In this document: positions 53,786-64,000 of the stretch, in pieces | Position numbering within the stretch: position 1 is the stretch's first letter | How the letters are laid out: each line of letters starts with the position of its first letter | NCBI RefSeq assembly: GCF_036373705.1 | Contig: NW_027102661.1 | Location: 744,001-808,000 of the forward strand | Length of the DNA stretch: 64,000 bases | Source: Amia ocellicauda | Taxonomy: Eukaryota > Chordata > Actinopteri > Amiiformes > Amiidae | Direction of reading: 5' to 3' | The notes under the pieces: generated by a model | Databases searched by the model: none | Told to the model about the DNA's origin: nothing | What the model saw: the letters and a program-made list of their open reading frames with translations, nothing else | Translations under genes and position numbers: made by a program

Positions 53786-54121
53786 TTAACCCACTCTGGA
53801 AGCTAGAAGACTGGTTAGGAAAGGCACGGATATGCTCAACAGCGGTCCTATAAAACCCCCGGTTTGATTAATCTTCTTTCTTTTTCTTTTAATAGAATAC
53901 TTCTTATTAGCGATGATCTTGATAACCGCTTTTTGTTTTTTGAGTTTAGAATGTTGAGAAGGGGTTAGGGGTATATTACCGCGTAAGATGTTAAAAGCTA
54001 TTTCACACAGGGTCTCGATCAAATCCGAGGGGGCCCCTGCCAGCACAGCTTTCCTATGGCGCGGGCTCCCCTCAAATAACATTTGCAAAAGCGGCAGATT
54101 TCTTTTAATCCGAACAGACAT
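53786..54121 (-). CDS. pX/mu-like small basic virion protein (unit 4)
   Basis: 111 residues, intact, one substitution in the hydrophobic tail (SISVPF). Confidence 0.75.
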   Translation of the reverse strand: MSVRIKRNLPLLQMLFEGSPRHRKAVLAGAPSDLIETLCEIAFNILRGNIPLTPSQHSKLKKQKAVIKIIANKKYSIKRKRKKINQTGGFIGPLLSISVPFLTSLLASRVG

Positions 54122-54127
54122 TCTTAT

Positions 54128-54799
54128 TTATTTCCTTTTCTTTAGCACATAGACTGCCGGCCAATCGGGCGGGCACAAACCTGTTCTGAGGCGAAAGTCT
54201 TCTGGGGTTTGTGCTTTTAAGTCCGCAATCAAGTACCCGTAGGGTTTTTTGGTGGCATCCTCAAATGCCTCCAAAAAGAACTTGGTCTGGTTAGGGTACA
54301 TTTGACGAGCCAAGACGGTGACCTGTAGTTTATCTCTGGGGTTTTTAAAAAGAATTATATAATTGGCATTTAAATTAATAGTGCGGCTTTTTTTACCTTG
54401 AAAAAATAGATTTTGAACTAAATAAATAATACTTAAATTCCTATGATGAGTGTACTTTGTGAAAGCTTTTTCCACTTCACTGTTGTCACCGGCCTGCTCC
54501 ATCAGGTCATCAAGGATCACTAGATTAGTTTGACCGGGCGGGAACAAGTCATCGTCACACAACGAGGCGTGGAGACCTTGCACAAATTTCAGATTATTTT
54601 TTTTCGAAGCCAAATCATCGTAGAGAGGTTGCAAGCAAGAGAAACACCACACTATGTTGTCAAGAGCTTGGGACACGGTTGCGTCCACATCTTCTATGAT
54701 GTTCTTTATAAGATAGCTCTTCCCCGAATTGGAGGGACCGGCTATAATACAGGAGAAAGGGTGTTGAAGTCTGTTATCAAAACCACCGCTAATATCCAT
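54128..54799 (-). CDS. ATP: Packaging ATPase (unit 4, intact)
   Basis: 223 residues with Walker motifs intact; substitutions WCFSCLQP and LHASLC in the non-motif part. Confidence 0.9.
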   Translation of the reverse strand: MDISGGFDNRLQHPFSCIIAGPSNSGKSYLIKNIIEDVDATVSQALDNIVWCFSCLQPLYDDLASKKNNLKFVQGLHASLCDDDLFPPGQTNLVILDDLMEQAGDNSEVEKAFTKYTHHRNLSIIYLVQNLFFQGKKSRTINLNANYIILFKNPRDKLQVTVLARQMYPNQTKFFLEAFEDATKKPYGYLIADLKAQTPEDFRLRTGLCPPDWPAVYVLKKRK

Positions 54800-57700
54800 A
54801 AGGCAGAGTGGTATAATCAGTCTTCAACACTCTTTTATTGTACACCACCCTGAACCGTTTGTTTAGTGATCTATTTTCCAACGTGTACCCCTTTTTATTG
54901 CGATAGATCTGATTTCCGGCTGTAATAATCTCACGAGGAGGCGCGTCTTTCTCGGTTACAAAACTTTCTACCAGGGTCGTCAGAGACTTGATGTTAATGA
55001 GCTTGTTGTTACAATGGTTCAGAGTGAAACCCTTAACTTTCATACAGGTCTTACCCGCAGCAGTTCTGTATGCGTAAGTCTTAGGACCCCCTGAAACAAA
55101 CTCCACTATGTGGTCCTGAGGATCTAGTTCGCTCGTTAACTCCCCAAGGTAGTCCCCGAGGGGAGGGACCCAATCCCCTGGCCTGGTGACAAAGATTACA
55201 GAGTCAGTATCATGATAGAGCGTGCGTTCCTGCAACTGATCCATTAAGTTGTACAGTTCAAGCCGGGCGTAAGCAGTGGTAAAAACCGCTATGAAAACAT
55301 TAACGTTCCCATGTTTGGTGGGGAAATCTTTAGGGGCCCTCCACTGGACCTGTGCCACGTGGTCATTTAAGAATTGAAAGTGTGATACTGCATGTTGTTT
55401 GGAAAACATAAATTCTATAAACTGTTCAGGGGTTTTAATCAAAGTTGTGTTTAGACGGTAATTTCTTTCCCCAAACTTACCCCACAGACTGTTTAAAATC
55501 AGTTTGGACATTTGTCTCTTGGCGGGGTTTACAGTTATGTTCCCCGGCTCTAGACGGATCCCTTCCTTTTCAAAATATTGCTGAACGTATCGCTCTTTGG
55601 CCGCGGAGTCAACACACCATGAGGGATAGCCCGATGCCTCCTGTTTCCCTTTCAGATGGGTCATAATGTAATCAGCAAAAAGAGTATCAGGTTTTTCAGA
55701 AAAATGCCAAACCTCATACACCTTACCGACTCTGTAACCTTTCTCCACCGCCTTGTCAAGCTCAATGCTACACCAGACACCCGTCAGCGCTCTCTCTTCA
55801 TCACTGTGCAGACAAGAGGTAGTTTGATTTTCAGTTTCCACACACGTTCTACACAGAGGGAACATCAATTTTCCCGAACACCTGTAAGGCAACACGGAGG
55901 AGGGTACATGGTGACTTTGATCAAACCAAAGTAATGTCCGATTTCGAGAAAGTCACGATAAACAATGGTTGGACGCCCCACCGGGTACATTTTGGTCTTG
56001 TTGACATAAGGGTACAGACTGGTGAAATCATAGTAATCTACTCTCTCACCCTCCTTTACCTCATAATGTAAACAGAGGGCGTTGGTACAACCCCCAAATA
56101 ACGCATCCCGGGGCTCTAGACGTTCAGGAAAGTCCAAGGTTTCCATAAACCATTGTACCCCCGCATCCTGTTGCTTCAGGGTTGTCCACTCGTGTTCCCA
56201 AATCACCAGCACGTTCAAACCATAGGTGTTTTTTAAAGTTTCAATTCGTTCCTGGAAATCATAGTACATATCACCGCAGAGTTTTTGTGTTACGGGGTTA
56301 AAGGTGTTTGGGTCGAAGCACTGAGGACAGCCATGGTAAATACAACCTGCAAACTCATAAGCGGTACGCCGCCCGGACACGTTGCTAAAACCGTCTAAGT
56401 AGTAAGGCCCCATTTTGACTTCCCCTTGATTTAAAGCATGTCTGATGAAGATGTTATCCCGGGCACTCAGGTATTCCAGCCACTGTATGGAGACAGTCGA
56501 AAAGTTCTTTTGTCTAGCACGATAGTTGTCAGAAGTGGTGACCGCTATAGTGTTTTTCTGCAAGAAATTGGACCGATACATTTTCATGCAGAGAGACGCT
56601 ATGGTCACACTTTGCAAAGGGTCGAGACCCGATGTGTTGATAACCTCGGCGCGGAAACGCACACAGGCTTCTTTAAGGATCACCACATCATTTTTACAAT
56701 AAGCGGCCATCTCTTCTCGGTAATCAAAAACACCTCCCTTAACCGTATTGTACCATTTAAAGAATTCCTCCCTCTCATGAGACATCATAGTATCAACCCC
56801 ATAATAAGAGGCGGGCAGGTAGGACCCTCGATAATTTTGAGTGTCCATAGTATTAAAAAAATGGCAGAACCAACCTTTCTTCTGAGCCTCAAAACCCAGA
56901 GCCTTAGGCAAAGCGCTCAATTTCATGGGGAGGAAATTTAACAAGTTTATGTAACGTTAGTTGAAAGCTTCATCGGTGAAACACATGATCTTGCTACCCT
57001 GAGCTATTATTTTTGGGGTCACCCCATTTTCCACCAGATACTTCATCAAAATGTAAGAATCATAACCCTTAGCATTGTGGGCAATAAATGTGTAATTGAG
57101 GTATTTTGGACCGCAATACCGCGTAAAGAAATCCCTGACACAACTATCACCGCTAGCTGACCACTCACGATCCAACATGTCAATACAGTGTATATAATTA
57201 GCAACATGGACCCCGTTTTCTTTTCGGCATTCAAAGTCAAAAAAGACATACCGGTTGTGCGGCGGCTCCTTTTTAACCGGCTGAATAAAGCACTGGTGTT
57301 CGGACCCCGGGGTTAAATCAGCATTACAGATCCTGCATCTCGGCTCCAGACATTTGTGTGGTTTAACCTCATGAAAACGGTACTGGAGGCAACACTGCGG
57401 GCAATATTTAGTTTGATCACAATAACTCCGTTTTTTAACCCCCTCAGCAGCGGCCCTCTGTACCTTATGCTCGGAAAAACAGAACGCAGAGAGACAAATC
57501 CTTAAGCAATCTTTACATCGGATGGTAGGGGCCAAACCCTTACGACATTGCGGATTGAAACAGACGTTACAGTAACCGTCACAGCGGTGCTTAAGCTTAT
57601 CATTGAAGGCCTTATAACAACAATGACAAACATACGAACAACCCAAAAAAGCAGTCAAACTCTTTATTCCAAAGTAATGACTATCACTTAGGAAGAGAAA

Positions 57701-58111
57701 CAGTGTCTGTGTATGGGTTTCAGGATGTGTCTGAAATTTCACAAATACTTCCTTTACCTCACAACGGTACCACACAACAATTTTTAAAGACAACAACTCC
57801 TCAAACTTGCTGATGTCTGAAAAGGCAACCATCTGTTGAGAGTTTAAGCCGGCCCTCTGATGAAGCATTAAAGCCTCTTGCAGAGCTTGGGGTTCAGGCA
57901 TGTCGGGGGTGAGTAGTTTTATTAAACTGTAAGCAAAACAGAGCTTATTGTCCCCACTGGAACTCACCACTAATTGCCTGAGCTTGGTCCTAATTATGTC
58001 GTTTTTCAAGCATTTCGACAGTCTTCTAAGCGCCCCACCCTCAGGGTTACGAACCACATTCTTTACCAGATACAGACTTTCATCAGCTAAGATGGCTGCG
58101 TTACTTTGCAA
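54789..58111 (-). pseudogene. POLB: PolB, broken (unit 4)
   Basis: Shared TAA at 56957-56959 and a private 16-bp deletion near 55895 that shifts the frame shortly after the DFTSLYP block. The C-terminal part is open and lacks the frameshift of units 2 and 3; the Cys-rich N-terminal part is open. Confidence 0.92.
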
Positions 58112-58884
58112 TAACGCTTCGATTTTAGCCAGACGTCTAAATTATCTCCACTCAGCATTACAGATAGGTTGCTAAACAAATCATCCCCTCTGAGTTCTAA
58201 CTGTACAACATCTCGAGGTCTGACCCTTTCAGCAACCTGTTCAAGCATTTTCTGCAAGGCCTCGTGTATGTTGACAAATATTTCTGCATAATTGTCACAA
58301 TTTAAAAGTTCTGCAAAATTAAAACGCTGAATCATTTCAAAATTGTTATAGGCCGGTCTATCTATAATCACGGCATCACTGGTACTCTTGGACACATCAT
58401 CATTTTGAACAAAGCCTTCACCCCCTACATTCTCACAGAGCATGTCCTCCACAGCCTTATCAGTCTCAGAACCCTCCACATTCCGAACACCCCCACTGCT
58501 GACATCTACAAAACCGCCTTTTTGAGGAAGCTCATTTAAAGCCTGTAAAAGTCCTTCAAAGATATCCAACCGGTTAATGTCAAGACCCTCCTCTAAAGTG
58601 ATGGCTGTTTCTGCCGCCATCCTGTGTTCTAATTGTCTCAATTCATTTATAATAGGGGCAGAATTTGGTCGGGGTAGCTCCTCCAAAGCCTCCACCATTT
58701 CAAACAAATCGGGGTGAACTAGGGGGTGAACCTCTATAAGCGCTACCGGTGGGAGGTGGTTATTTAGATCATTGACCATCTGTAACAGGTCGGGGTTCAC
58801 CGGTAAGTCTGTTAATTCACATTCTATCGGTGGTAATTGGGGGTTATTTAAATCATTTATCATTTGTAATAGTTCCAGGTTCAT
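58087..58884 (-). CDS. Repeat-bearing ORF overlapping PolB (unit 4)
   Basis: 265 residues from ATG, open, with a few substitutions; same overlap with PolB. Confidence 0.6.
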   Translation of the reverse strand: MNLELLQMINDLNNPQLPPIECELTDLPVNPDLLQMVNDLNNHLPPVALIEVHPLVHPDLFEMVEALEELPRPNSAPIINELRQLEHRMAAETAITLEEGLDINRLDIFEGLLQALNELPQKGGFVDVSSGGVRNVEGSETDKAVEDMLCENVGGEGFVQNDDVSKSTSDAVIIDRPAYNNFEMIQRFNFAELLNCDNYAEIFVNIHEALQKMLEQVAERVRPRDVVQLELRGDDLFSNLSVMLSGDNLDVWLKSKRYCKVTQPS

Positions 58885-59067
58885 TGGGACATCAGAGGAG
58901 TTCACAACAGGGCCGGGGATGTTCTCTCGGGAAGGTCTTTTTGGGGCCCTAGCTTGTTCATAATCCTTTAGTTTGTGAGTTCTTTTACCAAGTCAGGACA
59001 TTTTTTAATTTATTTTTTATTTTTCCAACAACCCACAATAGTAAGGCGTTTTGTGTCTATTAAAACA

Positions 59068-59669
59068 TTAAATACGGTACAATTCGTTAGTAAGGGTATT
59101 AATAAGGGTGTTTTGGCTCTCTATCACCAGGTTTTGCCCCACTAACACAAGTCTTTGATTTTGTAACAAAGTATGTAGCAACTCATGCCGACCATCAGGA
59201 TGTAGCTCCGGGGGCTGGTGGCCTGGCTCAGCTTCAAAGGATGGTCGCTCCGGTAAATCTCGGTCGAAGGAGGCAGGGAGCGAGCGTATACTCATGGACG
59301 GAGACCAAGAAGGCCTTTGCGGTGACACCCTGGCCAAGCGCGGGGTACTGTTCCGCGTTTCTGTAGCCAAGAAACGGGTCTGGGGGGACGATGTTGAAAC
59401 CAGGCCGTCGTTGGGTGGTGTGTCCGCCCTGACTGACGGCGACCCCTGAGGTTGTTGGATGCCTGTATTTGTTCCGCCCGACAATGTGGCGGGCTGAATC
59501 TGGGGTGTTGAATTACCCCCAGAAGGCTGTGGCCTGAGTAGATGTTGGGGGGTCTCCAAGACCACCGTGGGGGATCCTCTCGGTGATCTCACCGGGGAAG
59601 ATGTTTGATCCCACTTAGACGGGGTAATTGTCCTCAATAGCTCATCCACAGAATGACTATCCCAAGAGT
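59068..59669 (-). CDS. Pro/Ser-rich ORF, probable 3' exon (unit 4)
   Basis: Open. The palindrome at the proposed acceptor is broken by one base on the exon side (gtctaggg), which also creates a possible in-frame TAG near 59665 if the exon starts there, so the spliced form would be damaged in this unit. Confidence 0.45.
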
Positions 59670-60177
59670 CTAGGGAAGAATAAAAATATACATTACATTT
59701 ACATCTTTAAACGGCAACAGAAATCAAACTTAAAACATGTCCAGGACATTCAAAAGCTTTAGCTTTTTTAGACCTTTGAAAATAGCCTTAGACATTCACT
59801 ACAACGCCTTATTATTTACAGACAATATATTTATTAGGACTTGATAATAAATGTAAAACAGAGAAGCCACTGTAAATAAACTGTTTCTTAAATGTTTCTT
59901 TAAAAACTGTAATATTGTTAATAAAACACACACACACACAACAACATTTCATTTTTAAACGAACCTTCCAAGTGTAAACGCTTCCTGATCCCGGGACTTC
60001 CTGTTTCACAAACGTTTTCACGATCTGTTTAAATATTAAATACAATGAACACCTTCAAGCCTTTTCCTACAACCACTTTAAAACAGAAGTATAATAGCGG
60101 GAGATAAGCCAAACAACTTACTAAACCCTTTCGGACGGCTTTACTTCCTAACCAGACGGTACGGCAATCGGTCATTT
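59670..60177. other. Non-coding stretch (unit 4)
   Basis: Equivalent of 6731-7241, a few bases shorter, with a (CA)n tract near 59927-59941. No gene seen. Confidence 0.5.
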
Positions 60178-61106
60178 CTAAACACGTTCCCCAGAAACAA
60201 GCCTAGACCTGTCCGGACTTCTAAAGATCTTTCCCAGAACCCCCCGCCCTACAGGAAACGGTCACCCATCGCTTAAATATTAGCCCTCAACGGGCAAACA
60301 AAGCCCTTTTAAAAACATTAAAGTTTGAAAGATCTTACTTACCTCCACAGAATAATCGTTTCTTATGTTTTTCGGCTGGTTTAGCTTTTTGCACCGCTGT
60401 GAAGGTAAGAGACATGTTTAACCTTTAACCACACCGCTTTATAAAAAGCTTTAACCTCTTACAGGCTGCAGACATATACTCACAGCTATCAGATACCGGG
60501 GCTGACGGCCTTTCAGATTCTTGAAAGGTTACGGTTCTCGAAGGTAAAACGAAACAAGCCCTCGATGTGGAAGGCCTTTCGTTGTCTCGAACCACGTTTC
60601 TTAATACTGTTAGACAGGATAATTTTTTTAAATTAACAAAACTGGACTCAAACATCTTACAGAAACGTTATACAAACAAACAGGGGTTTAGTTCTTACCC
60701 GGTCGGCAGACAGCCTGTCTAGGGACAACCACTTCTCTTGGTCGATCCTCGGAGACATTAATCACAGACCTTTCGATAGTTTCTGTGTAATTAAAGAGAC
60801 CGGCATTAATATATATTAAAACGTTTTCATAACTCTAATGAGCCGCTTCAAAACCACACACACCCATACATAAGAACCCATGAGCGCAAACACAAAAATC
60901 TTACCGTCGTTGTTCCAGATGATCTCCTCAGCGTTGGGAATGAACTCCTGTTGACTGGCTGAAAAATAATTTTACAGAACTTAAAACAGATGTTATAGCC
61001 TTATTTACAATACATGCACACAACACGCTCTGAGTCAATGAAAATAATCTGAAGACTTGCCTAAAAACTCGTTTAAATCGAAGTCGCTGATGTTGTTTCC
61101 GGACAT
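60178..61106 (-). CDS. Six-exon spliced right-end gene (unit 4)
   Basis: Exons: 61061-61106, 60905-60958, 60699-60782, 60484-60606, 60343-60396, 60178-60248. Lengths and splice signals match unit 1; open. Confidence 0.6.
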
Positions 61107-61680
61107 TGTTGATCTTTAGTCTTAAATCGAAAGGTCAGTAAGAGTCTGTCGAGCTGAAGACCAGACCTTCATACTTATAATGATGGCCACATGCCGGATC
61201 TGCTTGTAAGGCATTGTTCTGGTCTGGCCTTTGTGCCGCCCTGTTACCAATTAACATATCAAAACCAACCAATAAAATGACACTGCATCAAATTTCAAAT
61301 AGAAACCATGATGGAGACGATCTCTCTCCTCTCTACTCTAAACTTTTATTAGAACCTTTTGGTCTCTCAAAAAAACATTTTTAAGCATCAAGACCTATAG
61401 TCAACAACCACTAAGAATATTTCAGGCCTTTATAAGCACTAAAAAACAACCTGAGCCAAGAAAATAACTATAAAGATCTAAAATAACTAGCGCTTTTACA
61501 GTGATTTTTTTTTTTTTTTATAGCGATGCTTTGTTTGGTATTAAACAAGTCACAAACTACTCAGAACAGCATTTATCCCCGCAAAAGAGATATTTGGGTT
61601 TATTTTACAAAGCTTATAAATTATATAGGTTAAAAGTATTCTGAATGTTTTGATACCACACGCCATACCTACTGTTGTCT
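61107..61680. promoter_or_regulatory. Upstream region of the right-end gene (unit 4)
   Basis: Equivalent of 8171-8743. The TATA-like box differs by one base (cttataatg), giving TATAAG still on the minus strand. Poly-T near 61506-61519. No gene seen. Confidence 0.45.
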
Positions 61681-62390
61681 GAGCCCATTCCCGCCCCCGC
61701 CCCCGCCCCCGCCCCCCATGGTGTGAGTGATTTAGCCTTGAGTGATGTGATCTATTTAGCATTGAGTGATCAGTTGTTTTTATTTTATAAATGATTCCTT
61801 ATCATCAGGGATTGAGACTGCTAAAATACCTTAAAAGCATATCCTTATCTTAAGTCTAACTCTTATGAGCTTTAAGACCCTAGAATGTATTTAAGTAAAA
61901 CGACTGAACACATTATGTGAGAGATAAAATATAACCACAGCTTTTTTTTTTTTTTTTTACAAAAACAATTAACCTATACACACAAACACCCACACACACA
62001 CCCTCTTTTTTAATTTTATTTTTAATTAAATTTGAGGGGAGAGACAGAGCCAGATACAGTGTGGATAACATAAGTACCCTATGCAAAACAGGCATTGTTA
62101 GGACCTGGGATCATAACAGACAACAGAACTTGTTGATCTTATAAAATGATTGGGCGAGAGAGAGAGAGAGAGAGACAGACAGAGACAGTGTGAATATGAT
62201 AAACGCACTATTCAAAACTGGCATTGTTAAGACCTGGGACCATTACAGACAACAGAACTTGTTGATCTTATAACGGTTTAGATTTACTAAACCATTACAT
62301 GTATATTTAAAAAAGACCCCCAACCACTACAGGAAGAGCCGACCCATTCACACTCTACAGTTGACCAACAAGAACAACAAGAACAACAGG
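61681..62390. other. Right-end segment present only in unit 4
   Basis: No gene seen. It holds a C-rich run of CCCCCG repeats at 61690-61718 (G-rich with GC-box-like sites on the minus strand), three TGAGTGAT repeats at 61724-61772, a poly-T run near 61943-61959, two diverged direct repeats of about 100 bp (62041-62144 and 62172-62274), and a GA microsatellite at 62154-62176. It lies directly inside the right inverted repeat, upstream of the leftward genes, so it may carry their enhancer. Confidence 0.7.
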
Positions 62391-62575
62391 TTATGGGCGG
62401 CCTTGTTGTTCAGGGTTTTATGGGTGTACACTTTCTGACGGATATGACGTAGGAATAATTAAGGAAATAACTCTACCTAGAATCACGCCCCCCAATTATG
62501 ACGTAGGAATATTAATAAGCTTAGGGCATACGTCATAACAAAATAGGCCGCGCCCAAAAAATCCTACTATCTACT
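62391..62575 (-). repeat. Right terminal inverted repeat (unit 4)
   Basis: 185 bp, ending ...CCTACTATCTACT. It is the reverse complement of the left ends of units 2 and 3 with three or four mismatches. Contains the same TGACGTA-type sites. Confidence 0.92.
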
Positions 62576-62581
62576 CATAAG
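62576..62581. repeat. Target-site duplication CATAAG, right (unit 4)
   Basis: Directly follows the right terminus, and is followed by agtaacagcaatgtcgcc, the sequence that follows CATAAG in undivided spacer copies. Confidence 0.92.
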
Positions 62582-62798
62582 AGTAACAGCAATGTCGCCG
62601 ATCCTGCTACGGTCATATTGTAACAGCAACAACATGTATCGATTTTAAAAGTGTCAGTTCCAGCGCCTCGCAAAGCTACCCTTCTGTGATCGTTTGTTCT
62701 CAAGGTCAGGATTTCTTGACACTCCGAGGAAGAGAAAACGATGGCCAGCCGCGTTACAGGGACAGGTTACACGGCACTGGCACGCGTGCACCGCGGGT

Positions 62799-62871
62799 TG
62801 TTTCTGCCCGGTTTCGAACTAGGGACCTTTCGCGTGTGAGGCGAACGTTATAGCCACTACACTAAGGAAAC
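62799..62871 (-). pseudogene. Degenerate tRNA-Val (CAC)
   Basis: Substitutions in the acceptor stem on both sides (ctaagg; tttctgc), in the T stem (gaactaggg) and in the D arm (acgttatag). Anticodon loop CTCACAC kept. Confidence 0.7.
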
Positions 62872-63426
62872 CGACCCGTCCTGGCGTTTCGAATGGCTCC
62901 CATCGAAGCAGGCTGGTAAAACGCGCACAGGCGTATCCCGTGGGCCAGCCTGTGAGATAAAGGTTTCTATTTTCACTGACCTATTTTGCATTGCTCAAGG
63001 GCACATCAGGACACTTTGGAAACTCTTTCAAAGGCAGGACGCCCTGCGCTCTGACAGTGCCTGCACTTAGCCCAACAAGGTGATGCTGAATGGCTTGTTC
63101 AAACGGCTGGTGGTCTTCCTTCACCACCAGACTATCAGAGCTATTGTGCCTTCTACACCTTACGGTAGCAACAAATCTAACTACTGCTTTACTTTAACAA
63201 TAATAATGACGGCGACCACGACGACAACAACAACAACAACATCATCATCATCATCATCATCAGATTTTAATTAAAAGTGGCTACACCAGCGTTTACAATT
63301 TCATCCTGTCGACGGACGGACGCTCTGAGTGCACCGATTTCGGGCACTCCAATGAAGAAAAGCCACCCACTGCCTCCAGGGAACCACGAGGGCAAGCAGG
63401 ATGAAAAGGACCGGACCACAACAGGC

Positions 63427-63499
63427 TGTTTCCGCCCGGTTTCGAACGGGGGACCTTTCGCGCGTTAGGCAAACGTGATGACTGCTACACTACGGAAAC
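63427..63499 (-). pseudogene. Degenerate tRNA-Val (AAC)
   Basis: Mismatch in the T stem (gaacggggg) and two changes in the D arm (gatgactgc); anticodon loop CTAACGC kept. Possibly still partly functional. Confidence 0.6.
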
Positions 63500-64000
63500 T
63501 GACACTGTGGCCTCTTGCTTCGAACGGTTACCGTTGGAGCCTGCTGGTAAAACGGGCTCAGGAGTTTCAGGTCGGCTAGGCTGTGAGATGGCGTCTGTAG
63601 TGCCGCGAAAGGATGCCATTTTCACTGACCTGTTTGGCATTGCTAAAGGGCACATCAGGATACTTCGGAAACTCTTTCAAAGGCAGGACGCCCTGCGCTC
63701 TGACAGTGCCTGCACTTAGCCCAACAAGGTGATGCTGAATGGCTTGTTCAAACGGCTGGTGGTCTTCCGTCACCACCAGACTATCAGAGCTATACTGCGC
63801 CTTCAACTACATAAGAGTAACAGCAATGTCGCCGATCCTGCTACGGTCGTATTGTAACAGCAACAACATGTATCGATTTTAAAAGTGTCAGTTCCAGCGC
63901 CTCGCAAAGCTTCCCTTCTGCGATCGTTTGTTCTCAAGGTCAGGAATTTTTGCCACTCCGAGGAAGAGAAAACGACGGCCAGCCTTGGGGCAGAGAGATG

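Larger units (their letters stand above)
46405..62575 (+). mobile_element. Polinton/adintovirus-like element, unit 4 (complete right end)
   Basis: 16.2 kb. The left end is clipped: the spacer ctacat joins directly to ttggggggcgtg, removing about the first 80 bp of the inverted repeat. The right end is complete, including about 0.7 kb (61681-62390) found in no other unit and the 185-bp inverted repeat followed by CATAAG. Most divergent unit, with the largest number of private stops and indels. Confidence 0.93.
62582..64000. repeat. tRNA-Val cluster spacer 4
   Basis: Host tRNA-Val repeat DNA continuing to the window end, with two degenerate tRNA copies, the hairpin block and a microsatellite at 63225-63262. 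An undivided integration-site copy lies near 63811-63816. Confidence 0.85.

Noticed and set aside
61913-62095. 60-codon leftward ORF in the unit 4-only segment
   Set aside because: It runs through poly-T and CA-type low-complexity DNA and has no counterpart or motif.
8744-64000. Regularly spaced repeats that might suggest a CRISPR array
   Set aside because: The repeats are tRNA genes and spacer blocks hundreds of bases long in eukaryotic DNA, not 25-40-bp repeats with unique spacers.
1-64000. Pure assembly duplication of one element
   Set aside because: Units differ by many private substitutions, indels and different ends, and spacers differ in length and tRNA content, which a simple assembly copy would not produce. 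Collapse or misordering of further units remains possible.

Overview
The window is animal nuclear DNA, probably from a fish or other aquatic vertebrate. The host part is a tandem cluster of tRNA-Val genes that closely match the conserved vertebrate tRNA-Val type. Into it a roughly 16-kb linear dsDNA virus-like transposon has integrated. The element belongs to the Polinton/Maverick group and is adintovirus-like: a protein-primed-type family B DNA polymerase, a retrovirus-type integrase with chromodomain, an adenain-like protease, an A32/FtsK-type packaging ATPase, a double-jelly-roll major capsid protein, a single-jelly-roll minor capsid protein, and pVI-like and pX-like small basic proteins. 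The species cannot be named from sequence alone.

Layout: four near-identical units in head-to-tail order, separated by tRNA-Val spacers. Unit 1 is about 1-8743 (left half outside the window), spacer 8744-11296; unit 2 11297-26600, spacer 26601-29842; unit 3 29843-45148, spacer 45149-46404; unit 4 about 46405-62575, spacer 62576-64000. Inside a unit, rightward genes run from the left terminus: two unrecognised early-type genes, a small Bcl-2-like region, integrase, minor capsid, pVI-like, major capsid, protease. They converge on leftward genes running in from the right terminus: a six-exon spliced gene, a Pro/Ser-rich ORF, a repeat-bearing ORF that overlaps PolB, PolB, ATPase, pX-like and a conserved small structural-type protein. 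The two convergent sets share an AT-rich region with AATAAA signals on both strands.

The termini can be defined. Left ends at 11297 and 29843 start AGTAGATAGTAGG and carry a 185-bp terminal inverted repeat whose partner is the right end at 62391-62575. Both ends are bordered by CATAAG, and the uninterrupted spacer copies contain the undivided site (ctaCATAAGagtaac). This is one integration with a 6-bp target duplication into a tRNA-Val spacer, followed by tandem amplification of element plus tRNA DNA. Units 1-3 share one deletion of the right end and one junction into the spacer. Unit 4 keeps the full right end but has a clipped left end.

No unit is intact. All four share a stop codon inside PolB; units 2-4 share a frameshift in the minor capsid gene and a stop in the Bcl-2-like region; units 2 and 3 share further lesions; and each unit has private breaks. 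Integrase, PolB and minor capsid are broken in every copy seen. Major capsid (unit 3), protease (units 2-4), ATPase (units 1, 3, 4), pX-like (all), pVI-like (unit 4) and the spliced right-end gene (units 1, 3, 4) remain open in at least one copy.
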